Both the position numbers and the translations under genes were made by a program. From contig JACKEO010000001.1 in assembly GCA_020632955.1 (NCBI GenBank), positions 270,001 to 334,000 on the forward strand: a stretch of 64,000 nucleotides of DNA, given 5' to 3'. The notes under the pieces are model-generated. The model saw only the letters and a list, made by a program, of their open reading frames with translations. It searched no databases and had not been told where the DNA came from. Shown here in pieces: positions 29,954 through 41,288 of this stretch. The stretch comes from Alphaproteobacteria bacterium. Its GTDB lineage: Bacteria; Myxococcota_A; UBA796; GCA-2862545. The first letter of the stretch is position 1. Each line of letters opens with the position of its first letter.

Positions 29954-30672
29954 GCGCCGCCTCGCCCGCCTGGCTCCAGGCGCTCGGCAGCCACCTCGCG
30001 GCCCACGGGCTCGACCGCCTGGGCGTGGCCGACGGCGCGCCGCACGGCGCCGTGCTCGCCGGCTGCCGCAGCGTGGTGGTGGTGGGCAACGGCGGACGCG
30101 CGCTGTGGGAGGGGCTGCTCGCCGCCGTGCGTGCCGAGCCCGCCCTGGCGGAGGCACCCCACCCGCTCGATGCCTACGTGGCGCGCGTGCTCGCGGAGGC
30201 GCCGGTGCCCGTACCGGGCCGCTGGGTGGCCTGCGCCGCCGAGAGCCCGGTCCCGCTGGACTTCCGCACCCTCGGCCTCCACGCGGGCCTGGGCTGGCCG
30301 TCCCGGCTGGGCCTGTTGCTGCACCCCGAGGCGGGTCCGTGGCTCGGGCTGCGGGCGGCCTTCTTCACGCCCGTGGCCCTCGCGCCCACGGGGCCCCTGC
30401 CGGGCGGGGGTCCGTGCCCCACGTGCCCGGCGCCCTGCATGCCCGCCTGTCCCATCGGCGCGGTGGGGCCCGAGGGCGTGGACTGGCGCGCCTCGTGGGC
30501 CTTCCGGCAGCGGGACGACCGCTGCCACGGCGGCTGCCTCGCCCGCGAGGCCTGCCCCGAGGGACGCGACCACGCGTACGGGGCTGCCCAGCACCGCTAC
30601 CACCAGCACCCGCCGTCGCGGGCCGCCCTGCTGATCAGCGAAGCAGCGCGCGCGCCAGATCGGCCGTCGTGA
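29950..30672 (+). CDS. QueG-like iron-sulfur protein
   Basis: 240 residues, similar to the second half of epoxyqueuosine reductase (QueG) and reductive-dehalogenase-like proteins. LHAGLGWPSRLGLLLHPEAG matches the QueG AGLGWIGKN...NP..G region, and a ferredoxin cluster CPTCPAPCMPACPIGAV follows, then CHGGCLAREACPEGRDH. Much shorter than QueG (about 350), without the C-terminal HEAT repeats and with a reduced N-domain, so tRNA modification is doubtful. TTG 29950 overlaps the TetR stop. Its last 38 bases overlap the end of the convergent CBS gene. Confidence 0.7.
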   Translation: MSAASPAWLQALGSHLAAHGLDRLGVADGAPHGAVLAGCRSVVVVGNGGRALWEGLLAAVRAEPALAEAPHPLDAYVARVLAEAPVPVPGRWVACAAESPVPLDFRTLGLHAGLGWPSRLGLLLHPEAGPWLGLRAAFFTPVALAPTGPLPGGGPCPTCPAPCMPACPIGAVGPEGVDWRASWAFRQRDDRCHGGCLAREACPEGRDHAYGAAQHRYHQHPPSRAALLISEAARAPDRPS

Positions 30673-31039
30673 AGATGCCCACCAGGCGCCTGCCCGCCAC
30701 CACGGGCAGCGCGTGCAGGTGACCGCCAGCGAAGTGCTCCAGGGCCGCCCGCACCGGGTCGTCCACCCCCACGCTCACCACGGTGCCCGACATCGCCTCG
30801 CCCACGCTGCGATCGTCGGGCACGAAGCCGGTGTCGCGCAGGGCACCGGGCAGGTGCTTGACCTCCGCCAGCAGGTCGGACGCCGCGAGCATGCCCACCA
30901 GCTCGCCGCCGTCGACCACGGGCAGGTGACGGAAGCCGCCGTTGAGCATCTCGGTCCAGGCGTCCGACAGGCTCGCGCCCTTGTCCACCGTGAGGACGTC
31001 GGACGTCATGAGCGCGCGCACGGGGGTGTCGAGGTTCAC
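30635..31039 (-). CDS. Two-CBS-domain protein
   Basis: 134 residues made of a tandem CBS pair: VRALMTSDVLTVDKGASLSDAWTEML...HLPVVDGGELVGMLAASDLL, then VGEAMSGTVVSVGVDDPV...HALPVVAGRRLVGIFTTADL. Such modules bind adenine nucleotides and act as energy sensors, usually on a partner. No effector domain is attached. GTG 31039 overlaps the TGA of the DksA-like gene and has GGAGGG upstream; the pair is coupled. Confidence 0.88.
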   Translation of the reverse strand: MNLDTPVRALMTSDVLTVDKGASLSDAWTEMLNGGFRHLPVVDGGELVGMLAASDLLAEVKHLPGALRDTGFVPDDRSVGEAMSGTVVSVGVDDPVRAALEHFAGGHLHALPVVAGRRLVGIFTTADLARALLR

Positions 31040-31383
31040 GCGCCCTCCCCCTGATCGGCGTGGTCGACGCAGAAGGCCGTCCAGGGGATGGCCTGCAGCC
31101 GTCGGGGCTGGATGTCCTCGCCGCAGGCGGCGCACTGCCCGTAGGTGCCGTCGGCCACGCGCCGCAGCGCCGCGCGGATGCGCTCGGCATCGGCACGCCC
31201 GGCGTCGTCGAGCTGCTCGAGCACGTCGTCGAGCTCGGTGTAGGCGACCCGGTCCTCGAAGTCGGCCTCGTTGCGGCCGTCACCGCCCCGCAGGTGCGCC
31301 TCGACGGCGCCCGTGCGCCGCAACACCCGCTCCAGCTCTGCCTCCAGGGACGCCTTGGCGGCGTCCAGGTCGATCTCGGTCAT
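31036..31383 (-). CDS. DksA/TraR-family zinc-finger protein
   Basis: 115 residues. An N-terminal coiled coil (EADFEDRVAYTELDDVLEQLDDAGRADAERIRAALRR) precedes the DksA/TraR finger YGQCAACGEDIQPRRLQAIPWTAFCVDH. DksA relatives bind the RNA polymerase secondary channel and work with ppGpp. The usual fourth Cys is His here (CVDH), giving a C3H finger, and the coiled-coil tip lacks an obvious DxxDxA motif, so this is a paralogue rather than the main DksA. Coupled to the CBS gene. Confidence 0.85.
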   Translation of the reverse strand: MTEIDLDAAKASLEAELERVLRRTGAVEAHLRGGDGRNEADFEDRVAYTELDDVLEQLDDAGRADAERIRAALRRVADGTYGQCAACGEDIQPRRLQAIPWTAFCVDHADQGEGA

Positions 31384-31471
31384 GCGTGGCCTCCGCGCGG
31401 GGACACCCCGGGCTGGTGCCCTCTCCGTAGCGCGGCGTCCGGGCCGTCGGCACCGGGGCGGAACACTGCGC

Positions 31472-31489
31472 GGCAGGCCGGTGCCTGCC
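31472..31489 (-). terminator. Terminator-like hairpin after carB
   Basis: A perfect 7-bp stem GGCAGGC/GCCTGCC with a 4-base loop lies 12 bases past the carB stop in the direction of transcription. No T-run follows, as is common in GC-rich genomes, so this could be an attenuated terminator or a 3'-end stabiliser. Confidence 0.45.
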
Positions 31490-31501
31490 ACGCGGACCGG
31501 A

Positions 31502-34737
<3,236 letters not shown>

Positions 34738-34741
<4 letters not shown>

Positions 34742-35820
34742 ACGCCCTCCAGGGCGAAGCGGCGGAACCGCTGGAAGAGGTGGCGGCTGTCGTGCGGCCC
34801 CGGGTTGGACTCGGGGTGGTACTGCACGGCCATGACGCGCTTGCCGGCGTGCAGGAAGCCCGACACGGTGCCGTCGTTGAGGTGGGTGTGGCTCACCTGG
34901 GCACCCGTGGCGGCCAGGGCCTCGGCGTCGAGGGCGAAGCCGTGGTTCTGGCTGGTGATCTCCACCCGGCCGGTGAGCTCGTCGCGCACGGGCTGGTTGG
35001 CGCCGCGGTGGCCGAACTTCAGCTTGTAGGTGCGGGCCCCGAGGGCGAGGCCGAGCAGCTGGCAGCCCAGGCAGATGCCGAGCGTGGGGACGCGCCCCAC
35101 GATGCCCGACAGCTTCGCGATGGCGTCCTCGAGCGCGGCGGGGTCGCCCGGGCCGTTGCTCACGAAGACCGCGTCGACGCCCTCCGTCCAGGCCGACGCC
35201 GGGTCGGAGATGGGGTGGACCCGCACGTACGCGCCGGTGGCGGCGAGCAGGTCGAGGATGTTCGTCTTGCAGCCGCCATCGACCACCGCCACGCGCCAGG
35301 TGGGCTGGGCGGGGTCGGCGTGCACCGCGGCGGTGTCGCGGCAGACCTCGCCGGCCAGGCCGCGCCCCTCCATCCCGGGCCACGCGTCGAGGGCCGCCTG
35401 CAGCGTCCCGATCGAGCTGCCGTCGGCCGCGAGGACCGCCTTCATGGCGCCCTTGCTGCGCAGGTGGCGCACGAGCGCACGGGTGTCGATCCCGTACAGC
35501 CCGGGGATGCCGTGGCGCACCAGGTAGGCGTCGAGGTCGCCGTCGGCCCGCCAGCTGCTGACCAGCGGGCTGGGCTCGCGGACGATGAAGCCTGCCGGCC
35601 ACGCCCTCAGCGACTCCGGGTCCTCGCCGTTCACGCCCGTGTTGCCGATGTGCGGCGACGTCATCGCCACGATCTGCTCGGCATAGGACGGATCCGTGAG
35701 GATCTCCTGGTACCCAGTCATCGCCGTGTTGAACACGGCCTCTCCGACGCGATGGGTGGGCGCGCCAAAGCCACGGCCGACGAAACGTCGACCGTCTTGC
35801 AGGAGGAGCACGGCCTCCAT
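34738..35820 (-). CDS. carA: Carbamoyl-phosphate synthase small subunit (glutaminase)
   Basis: Class I glutamine amidotransferase subunit. 360 residues. The N-terminal domain begins [15 protein letters not shown] and carries [20 protein letters not shown]. The glutaminase triad is Cys in [10 protein letters not shown] and His/Glu in [10 protein letters not shown]. The residue after the catalytic GICLG is Cys where His is usual. Precedes carB with a 4-base overlap. The ~90-base leader has GGAGGACTG before ATG, but I see no convincing pyrimidine attenuator. Confidence 0.97.
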
Positions 35821-35895
35821 CAGTCCTCCGACCGGCCGCGCGGCTTATTCGCTCCCGCGGGTCCCGTAAAGCCTGTCGGCGCAGGTCCGTGTGCC

Positions 35896-35911
35896 GGATC
35901 CGCGAGGATCC
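35896..35911 (-). terminator. Small hairpin after the zinc-ribbon membrane protein
   Basis: GGATCC, four bases, GGATCC forms a perfect 6-bp stem directly after the stop of the upstream minus-strand gene (35913). No T-run. It could separate that gene from carA transcription. Low confidence. Confidence 0.3.
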
Positions 35912-35912
35912 C

Positions 35913-36656
35913 CTACCAAGCGGGATCCGTGGCGTAGCGACGACCGCAGCCCCGGCACTGGAAGCCGAGCTGGCCGTGCACCGCCGGGTCCACGGGCGCG
36001 TCGGGCTCCGGACCGAGCACCAGCGCGTCGGCGTGCCGCTGGTCGAGACGCAGCGTCAGCAGCGTGGCCGGGCGCTCGCAGCACACCGGCCAGCGGGGCG
36101 CCACCACGAGGAAGCGTCCGGGGGTCTCGGCGAGCGCGGGCGCGATGCGATCGGGCAGCATCGGGCGGGGCGCGGCCTGGTCGGCCACCAGGGTGCCCGT
36201 GCGCGCGGCGAGCAGCTCCACCTCGCTCACCGGCCGCAGGACGGGATCGGTGAAGGCGCCCGTGGCGTCGCGTCCGAAGGGCCGGAGCGCCGGGTCGATC
36301 TCGGCCTGCAGCAGCACGGGGCCGTCGAGCTCGGGGTCGAAGGCGTTGCGCTCCCGCCAGAGGTCGTCGTCCACCCAGGGCACCGGAGAGGACCCGGGAT
36401 CCACGTCGGCGTGGCGACGCACCACGTCGGCCAGCAGCCGCCGGTAGGTGGCGCGGCTCCAGCGCACCAGCCCCAGGCCCACCGCACCGCACACCAGCGC
36501 GACGCCCAGCACGGGCCACGGCAGCAGGCCCAGCCCCGTCGCGATCGCGAGGCCGACGCCGGCCACCACGAGCACGACGCCCCCCAGCACGGGATCCCCT
36601 CGGATCACCGCGAACCGGGTCCAGCTCCCCTCGACCGGCAGGGCGGATTCGTCCAT
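35913..36656 (-). CDS. Membrane protein with C-terminal zinc ribbon, unknown function
   Basis: 247 residues, family not recognised. Two transmembrane helices (about 24-42 and 46-64) follow a short N-terminus. Residues 70-245 are cytoplasmic or periplasmic and contain [11 protein letters not shown] and a patch of paired cysteines: CC in [14 protein letters not shown] and CxxCG in [12 protein letters not shown] near the C-terminus, spaced like a four-cysteine zinc ribbon. It lies upstream of carA on the same strand and divergently from the LVIVD lipoprotein. No function can be assigned. Confidence 0.65.
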   Translation of the reverse strand: MDESALPVEGSWTRFAVIRGDPVLGGVVLVVAGVGLAIATGLGLLPWPVLGVALVCGAVGLGLVRWSRATYRRLLADVVRRHADVDPGSSPVPWVDDDLWRERNAFDPELDGPVLLQAEIDPALRPFGRDATGAFTDPVLRPVSEVELLAARTGTLVADQAAPRPMLPDRIAPALAETPGRFLVVAPRWPVCCERPATLLTLRLDQRHADALVLGPEPDAPVDPAVHGQLGFQCRGCGRRYATDPAW

Positions 36657-36764
36657 GCGCGAGCCCTAGCCCGGAGGAGCCCGGGGGATGCAACCGACCG
36701 CTGACAGAACCGGCACCCCGAGGTGCGACCCGGGGGGCTAGGCTCCCCTCTTCCGGAGCCTCCC

Positions 36765-38354
36765 ATGCGACACGCGCTGATCCTGATCGCCCTCGCGGCC
36801 TGCACCCCCGGCCCTGACGACGACGCCGACACCGACCTCGTCGACGCCAGCGCGGGCGGGCCCGGAGACCCCGGTCCCGTGCTCGCCATCAACGGGACCA
36901 CGATCTTCGCCGCGGTCACCGACGGTCCGGGCTGGCGCGGGCCGGGCGGGCCCGTCGTGACCTTCGACGAGGGCGACCTCTTCACGCCCTGCGCGTCGCT
37001 GCCCACCCTGCCGTCCGACCTCGACCACCACAACCTCGTGGTGCCCTACCGGGGCCACCTGGTGCTCCCGTGGTCGCCCGAGTTCGGCACCGGCGGCATC
37101 ACCTTCTACGAGGTGTCCGATCCCTGCCGGCCCGTGAAGGTGGGCGAGGGCACGTCGAAGCAGATGCGCGAGACCCACGCGATGGGCTTCTTCACCATCC
37201 CCGAGGGCGAGGCCCACGCGGGCGAGTACGCCGTGGTGAACGGCATGGCCCAGCCCCTGGCCGGCGCCTCGGGCATGGAGATCTGGGACATCACCGACCT
37301 CGAGGCGCCCGTGCCGGTGGCCTTCCTGCCGCTCGAGGGCAGCGGCTACCCCGACAGCTACACCATCGTGACCCTGTCGATCTTCGTGCAGTACCCCTAC
37401 GTGTACGCGGCCTCGGCGAACGCGGGCGTCGCGGTGGCCGACGTCACCGACCCCACCACCCCCGAGCAGATCGCCCGCTTCCAGTTCCCGCAGGGCCTGC
37501 GCGCCGGCGGCGTGTTCGCGCTCGGCACCTCCCTGCTGGTCACCCCGGCCGAGGAGGAGCAGGCGGCGATGCTCGACGTCTCCGACCCGTACAACCCGCA
37601 GCTCGTGCCGGGCAGCCCCTTCGACGTGGTCGACAGCCTGGGCGAGCCCCGCGAGACCTACCACGGCAACCGCGCGGGCCCCTACGCCCTCTTCGACCGC
37701 AAGGAGGGCGGCGGCGGCCCCCTGATGTTCGACGTGAGCGACCCGGCCAAGCCCACCTACGTGGGCGACCTCCCCCTCCCCGGGATGAATGGCGGCTACG
37801 TCTTCTACGACGAGGGCTTCCTCTTCACCGGCGACAGCCACGCCGGGCACGTCATCGACGCCCGCGACCCCGCGAACATGACGCTCGTGGGCCTCGGCGT
37901 CATCTCCGGCGACCTCGACACGAACACGCCCTACGGCAACGTGTCGATCCTCGCGGTGGACGACCCCGGCGAAGGCCTCGGCAAGGGCAACGCGAGCCAG
38001 CTCATGCCCTGGAGCACCGACCCCGACGTGGCCCCCATCGAGATCCTCGGGGTGGATCCGGCCGAGGGCGCCACGGGCGTGGCGATCACCGCCCGCATCG
38101 GGGTGGGCTTCAACGAGATGGTCGATCCGGGCTCCGTCTTCCCGGGCTCCATCCGGCTCTTCGACGACGCCGGCCGCCCGGTGCCGGGCTGGACGAGCGC
38201 GCAGGAGAACACGGGGTCCTTCAGCCCGAAGATCGCCCTGAAGGCCGGCACCACCTACACCGTGGAGGTGCTCGCGGGCGGCCCGGAGGACGTGAACGGC
38301 AACGCCCTGGCCGCCACGAAGACGTGGACGTTCACCACAGCGGGGACCTTGTGA
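36765..38354 (+). CDS. LVIVD-repeat lipoprotein with C-terminal Ig-like domain
   Basis: 529 residues. Lipobox LAAC after RHALILIALAAC, then an Asp-rich tether (PGPDDDADTDLVD). The body is a beta-propeller of LVIVD-type repeats (MEIWDITDLEAPVPVAF, VAVADVTDPTTPEQIARF, AMLDVSDPYNPQLV, LMFDVSDPAKPTYVG). A C-terminal Big_5/SbsA Ig-like domain (GVDPAEGATGVAITARIGVGFNEMVDP...) ends the protein. ATG 36765 has GGAG upstream. Probably outer-membrane anchored and facing outwards; binding partner unknown. Confidence 0.85.
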   Translation: MRHALILIALAACTPGPDDDADTDLVDASAGGPGDPGPVLAINGTTIFAAVTDGPGWRGPGGPVVTFDEGDLFTPCASLPTLPSDLDHHNLVVPYRGHLVLPWSPEFGTGGITFYEVSDPCRPVKVGEGTSKQMRETHAMGFFTIPEGEAHAGEYAVVNGMAQPLAGASGMEIWDITDLEAPVPVAFLPLEGSGYPDSYTIVTLSIFVQYPYVYAASANAGVAVADVTDPTTPEQIARFQFPQGLRAGGVFALGTSLLVTPAEEEQAAMLDVSDPYNPQLVPGSPFDVVDSLGEPRETYHGNRAGPYALFDRKEGGGGPLMFDVSDPAKPTYVGDLPLPGMNGGYVFYDEGFLFTGDSHAGHVIDARDPANMTLVGLGVISGDLDTNTPYGNVSILAVDDPGEGLGKGNASQLMPWSTDPDVAPIEILGVDPAEGATGVAITARIGVGFNEMVDPGSVFPGSIRLFDDAGRPVPGWTSAQENTGSFSPKIALKAGTTYTVEVLAGGPEDVNGNALAATKTWTFTTAGTL

Positions 38355-38475
38355 CTTCGCTCGGCTCCGCTGCGCTCCGCCTCGCTGCGCACGACGTCTC
38401 TGGCGCGCTTGCGGGATGCCGGGATCGGCTCCGGCGCGATGCGCGCGACGCCCGCCGTGCCCCCGCGAGGACCCG
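38355..38475. repeat. GC-rich intergenic tract of degenerate CGCT/CTCCGC units
   Basis: Between the two lipoprotein genes is a tract made of short repeated units (TCGCTCGGCTCCGCTGCGC and relatives, with CTCCGC and CGCTGCGC recurring) at about 38358-38391, followed by ordinary GC-rich sequence. It looks like a dispersed extragenic repeat rather than a coding or classical terminator sequence, and I saw no second copy in the window. Confidence 0.35.
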
Positions 38476-40644
38476 GTGACGACCCGCGCGGTGGCAGCCC
38501 TCGGGCTGGCGGTGGGCGGCGCGCTCGTCGGAGGCTGCGGGGAGCCGGAGCCCGGGTGCTGCGACACCTGCAACTGCCTGGTCGACACGGTGGACACGTC
38601 GGGGGAGACGGCGACCGGACGTCCCGAGGTGGAGGCCGGGGCCGACGTGGTCGTGGCCGTCGGCACGCCCGTCACCCTGGGCGCGACGGCCGAGGGCGCC
38701 ACGGACGCGCTCTGGGATCTCGGCGACGGCACCCGCGCGGAGGGCCTCGAGGTCACCCACACCTACGATGCGCCCGGCAACCACGTGGCCACGGTGCAGG
38801 TCACGGCGGCCAGCGGGCTCAAGGCCACGGACTCCCTGCGGGTCACCGCCTACCTGCCGGCGGCAGCACCCCTGCCCGCCGCGTCCTCCACGCTCGCGAT
38901 CGACGCCGTGCGCGGGGTCGCGTGGGTGCCCGTGCCCGAGGCCGACGCCGTGGCGGCGATCGACCTGGCGACACGGTCGCGCACGATGGTGCCGGTGTGC
39001 GACGGCCCCCGCAGCGTGGCGGTGGACGGCAGCCGCGGGCTGGTCGCCTGCGAGGAGGACGACACCCTCGTCGTCCTCGACCTCGAGACGCGCGCGGTCT
39101 CCGGCGTGCCCGTCGCGCTCCCCCCGGGCAGCCACCCGCGGAGCGTGGTGCTGCGCGGCGACACGGCCTGGATCGCCGGACGCGGAGGCGCGGTCTGGCA
39201 GACGCAGGGCGACGCCGCCCCCGCGATCCTCTTCGAGGGGCCGGACCCGGGCGCGCTGGCCGTCGACGGCACGGCGCGGGTCTTCGCGGCCCGGCGACGC
39301 TCCACGAACGCCGGCGCCGAGGTGCTCGGCAGCGCCGGCGCCATCGCGCTGGGCCGGGACCCCGGCCCCGACTCCGACACCACGAACCGCGGCGTGCCCA
39401 CCAACCTCCACGCCCTGGCGATCTCCCCCGACGGCGGCACGCTGTACGTGGGGGCCACCCTGGCGAACGTCGACCGCGGCCTCTTCGTGGAGCGCGACAC
39501 CACGCCCCGGCCCGGCACCTTCGAGACCACGCTGCGCTCCACGCTGCGCGTGATCGACCTCGTGGGCGGCGTCGAGCGCTTCAAGGACCGCAAGCAGATC
39601 GACAACCACGGCCAGGTCAACGCCCTGGCGCTGTCGCCGCGGGGCAACTGGCTGTACGCCGCCGACCAGGGCACCGGCACCGTCTTCCGCTTCGACGCCT
39701 ACACGCTGCGGGCGGCCGGAGCGATCGTGGATGCGGGGCAGGGCATCGCCGGCCTCGCGCTGGTGGACGACGGCGACACGCTGCTGGTGGACGCCTGGCT
39801 CGAGCGGGAGCTCCGGGCCTACGACGTCTCCGACCCCTCGGCCACGCAGCCGCCGCTCCGGTGGTCGGTGGCCACGGTCGACGCCGAACCCATCGCCGAT
39901 CCGGTCGTCCTGCAGGGCAAGCGCATCTTCCACGACGCCGGCGACGTGCGGATGACCAAGGACGGCTACCTCACCTGCAGCGCCTGCCACCCCGACGGCG
40001 CCGACGACGGCATGACCTGGGACTTCACCCACCGCGGCGAGGGGCTGCGGAACACCACCAGCCTCGAGGGCCGGGCGGGCACCGGCATGGGTCCGGTGCA
40101 CTGGACCGGCAACTTCGACGAGATCCAGGACTTCGAGCACGACATCCGCAACCAGCAGGGCGGCCTGGGCTTCCTGCCCACCGACGACTACGCGGCGGAG
40201 TCGCCCCTCGGCCCCTTCAAGTCGGGTCGCAGCCCAGAGCTCGACGCCCTCGCGGCCTACGTCACGTCGCTCGACCGCACCCCAGGCTCCCCGCACGCCG
40301 CGCCGGCGGGCGGCGCCCAGGCCTTCGCCACCGCGGGCTGCGCCACCTGCCACCCGGCGCCGCTCTACACGGACTCCGTGCCCACGAACACCCCTGCGGG
40401 CCTGATCCGGCACGACGTGGGCACCACCACCCTGCCCGGCGCGGGCACCCGGCTGGGCGAGCCCCTCGACGGCTTCGACACCCCCACCCTGCTCGGCAGC
40501 TGGGCCACCGGCCCCTACCTGCACGACGGCTCGGCCCCCTCGATCGAGGACGCGATCCGCGCCCACGACGGCGGCACCTTCGACGCCACGGGCCTGACGC
40601 CCCAGGACCTGACGCTGATCGCCGACTTCGTGCGCAGCCTGTAG
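38476..40644 (+). CDS. Lipoprotein with PKD-like domain, beta-propeller and two c-type haem sites
   Basis: 722 residues. Lipobox LVGGC, then a Cys-rich tether (CCDTCNC). A PKD-like domain (ALWDLGDGTRAEGLEVTHTYDAPGNHVATVQV) covers about 55-125, followed by a YVTN/NHL-type propeller. The C-terminal third is like di-haem peroxidase/MauG proteins with CSACH (about 500-504) and CATCH (about 622-626); GKRIFHDAGDVRMTKDGYLTCSACH and LLGSWATGPYLHDGSA are typical. Probably an electron-transfer or peroxidase-like enzyme on the cell surface. GTG 38476 chosen; the AlkB gene starts 6 bases after the stop. Confidence 0.82.
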   Translation: MTTRAVAALGLAVGGALVGGCGEPEPGCCDTCNCLVDTVDTSGETATGRPEVEAGADVVVAVGTPVTLGATAEGATDALWDLGDGTRAEGLEVTHTYDAPGNHVATVQVTAASGLKATDSLRVTAYLPAAAPLPAASSTLAIDAVRGVAWVPVPEADAVAAIDLATRSRTMVPVCDGPRSVAVDGSRGLVACEEDDTLVVLDLETRAVSGVPVALPPGSHPRSVVLRGDTAWIAGRGGAVWQTQGDAAPAILFEGPDPGALAVDGTARVFAARRRSTNAGAEVLGSAGAIALGRDPGPDSDTTNRGVPTNLHALAISPDGGTLYVGATLANVDRGLFVERDTTPRPGTFETTLRSTLRVIDLVGGVERFKDRKQIDNHGQVNALALSPRGNWLYAADQGTGTVFRFDAYTLRAAGAIVDAGQGIAGLALVDDGDTLLVDAWLERELRAYDVSDPSATQPPLRWSVATVDAEPIADPVVLQGKRIFHDAGDVRMTKDGYLTCSACHPDGADDGMTWDFTHRGEGLRNTTSLEGRAGTGMGPVHWTGNFDEIQDFEHDIRNQQGGLGFLPTDDYAAESPLGPFKSGRSPELDALAAYVTSLDRTPGSPHAAPAGGAQAFATAGCATCHPAPLYTDSVPTNTPAGLIRHDVGTTTLPGAGTRLGEPLDGFDTPTLLGSWATGPYLHDGSAPSIEDAIRAHDGGTFDATGLTPQDLTLIADFVRSL

Positions 40645-40649
40645 GTCCC

Positions 40650-41288
40650 ATGGAGCGGATCGCGCTGAAGGACGAGGCCTGGGTCGACCACGATCCGGCG
40701 TGGCTGGCGCCCGCGGAGGCCGACGCGATGCTGGCGGCGCTGCTCGAGGCGATGACCTGGGAGCACCGCGACATCGTGGTGTTCGGTCGACCGATCCCGC
40801 AGCCGCGGTTGATCGCCTGGGCCGGCGACCTGCCGTACCGCTACAGCGGCCAGACCCTCGAGCCCCGCGCGGCCCCGCCGGTGCTGTCGGCCTTGCAGGC
40901 GCGCATCGAGGAGGCCGTGGGCGCACGCTTCAACCACGTGCTGCTCAACCGCTACCGCGACGGCCGCGACCACATGGCGCGCCACGCCGACAACGAGCCC
41001 GAGCTCGGGCGCTGCCCCCTGATCGCCGCGCTCAGCCTGGGCGTCCCCCGCCGCTTCGTGCTGGAGCGCAAGCACGGCCGCACCAAGCGCACCCTGATGC
41101 TCGCGCACGGCTCCCTGATGGTGATGGGCGGCACCTGCCAGCACACCTGGCGCCACGCCGTGCCCAGGATGGCCACGGTCACCGGCGAGCGGGTGAACCT
41201 CACGCTCCGCCTGCTGCACGGACCGCCGGGCTGGCGCACGCCCCGCCCGGAGCGCGCACCCGCGGCCCCACGCGAGGCGGGCCCGTGA
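40650..41288 (+). CDS. AlkB-like 2-oxoglutarate/Fe(II) dioxygenase
   Basis: 212 residues. AlkB-family core: FNHVLLNRYRDGRDHMARHADNEPELG with the HxD iron pair, the distal His in CQHTWRHAVPR, and the 2-oxoglutarate-binding Arg region RVNLTLRLL. Closest in pattern to the ALKBH2/3-like group that repairs alkylated DNA or RNA bases by oxidative demethylation. Begins 6 bases after the di-haem lipoprotein and overlaps the epimerase by 4; the operon gives no functional link I can see. Confidence 0.88.
   Translation: MERIALKDEAWVDHDPAWLAPAEADAMLAALLEAMTWEHRDIVVFGRPIPQPRLIAWAGDLPYRYSGQTLEPRAAPPVLSALQARIEEAVGARFNHVLLNRYRDGRDHMARHADNEPELGRCPLIAALSLGVPRRFVLERKHGRTKRTLMLAHGSLMVMGGTCQHTWRHAVPRMATVTGERVNLTLRLLHGPPGWRTPRPERAPAAPREAGP

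Noticed and set aside
35821..35912. Pyrimidine attenuator or PyrR-type site before carA
   Set aside because: The 92-base leader has only a small hairpin belonging to the upstream gene end and no antiterminator/terminator pair or UMP-sensing motif.
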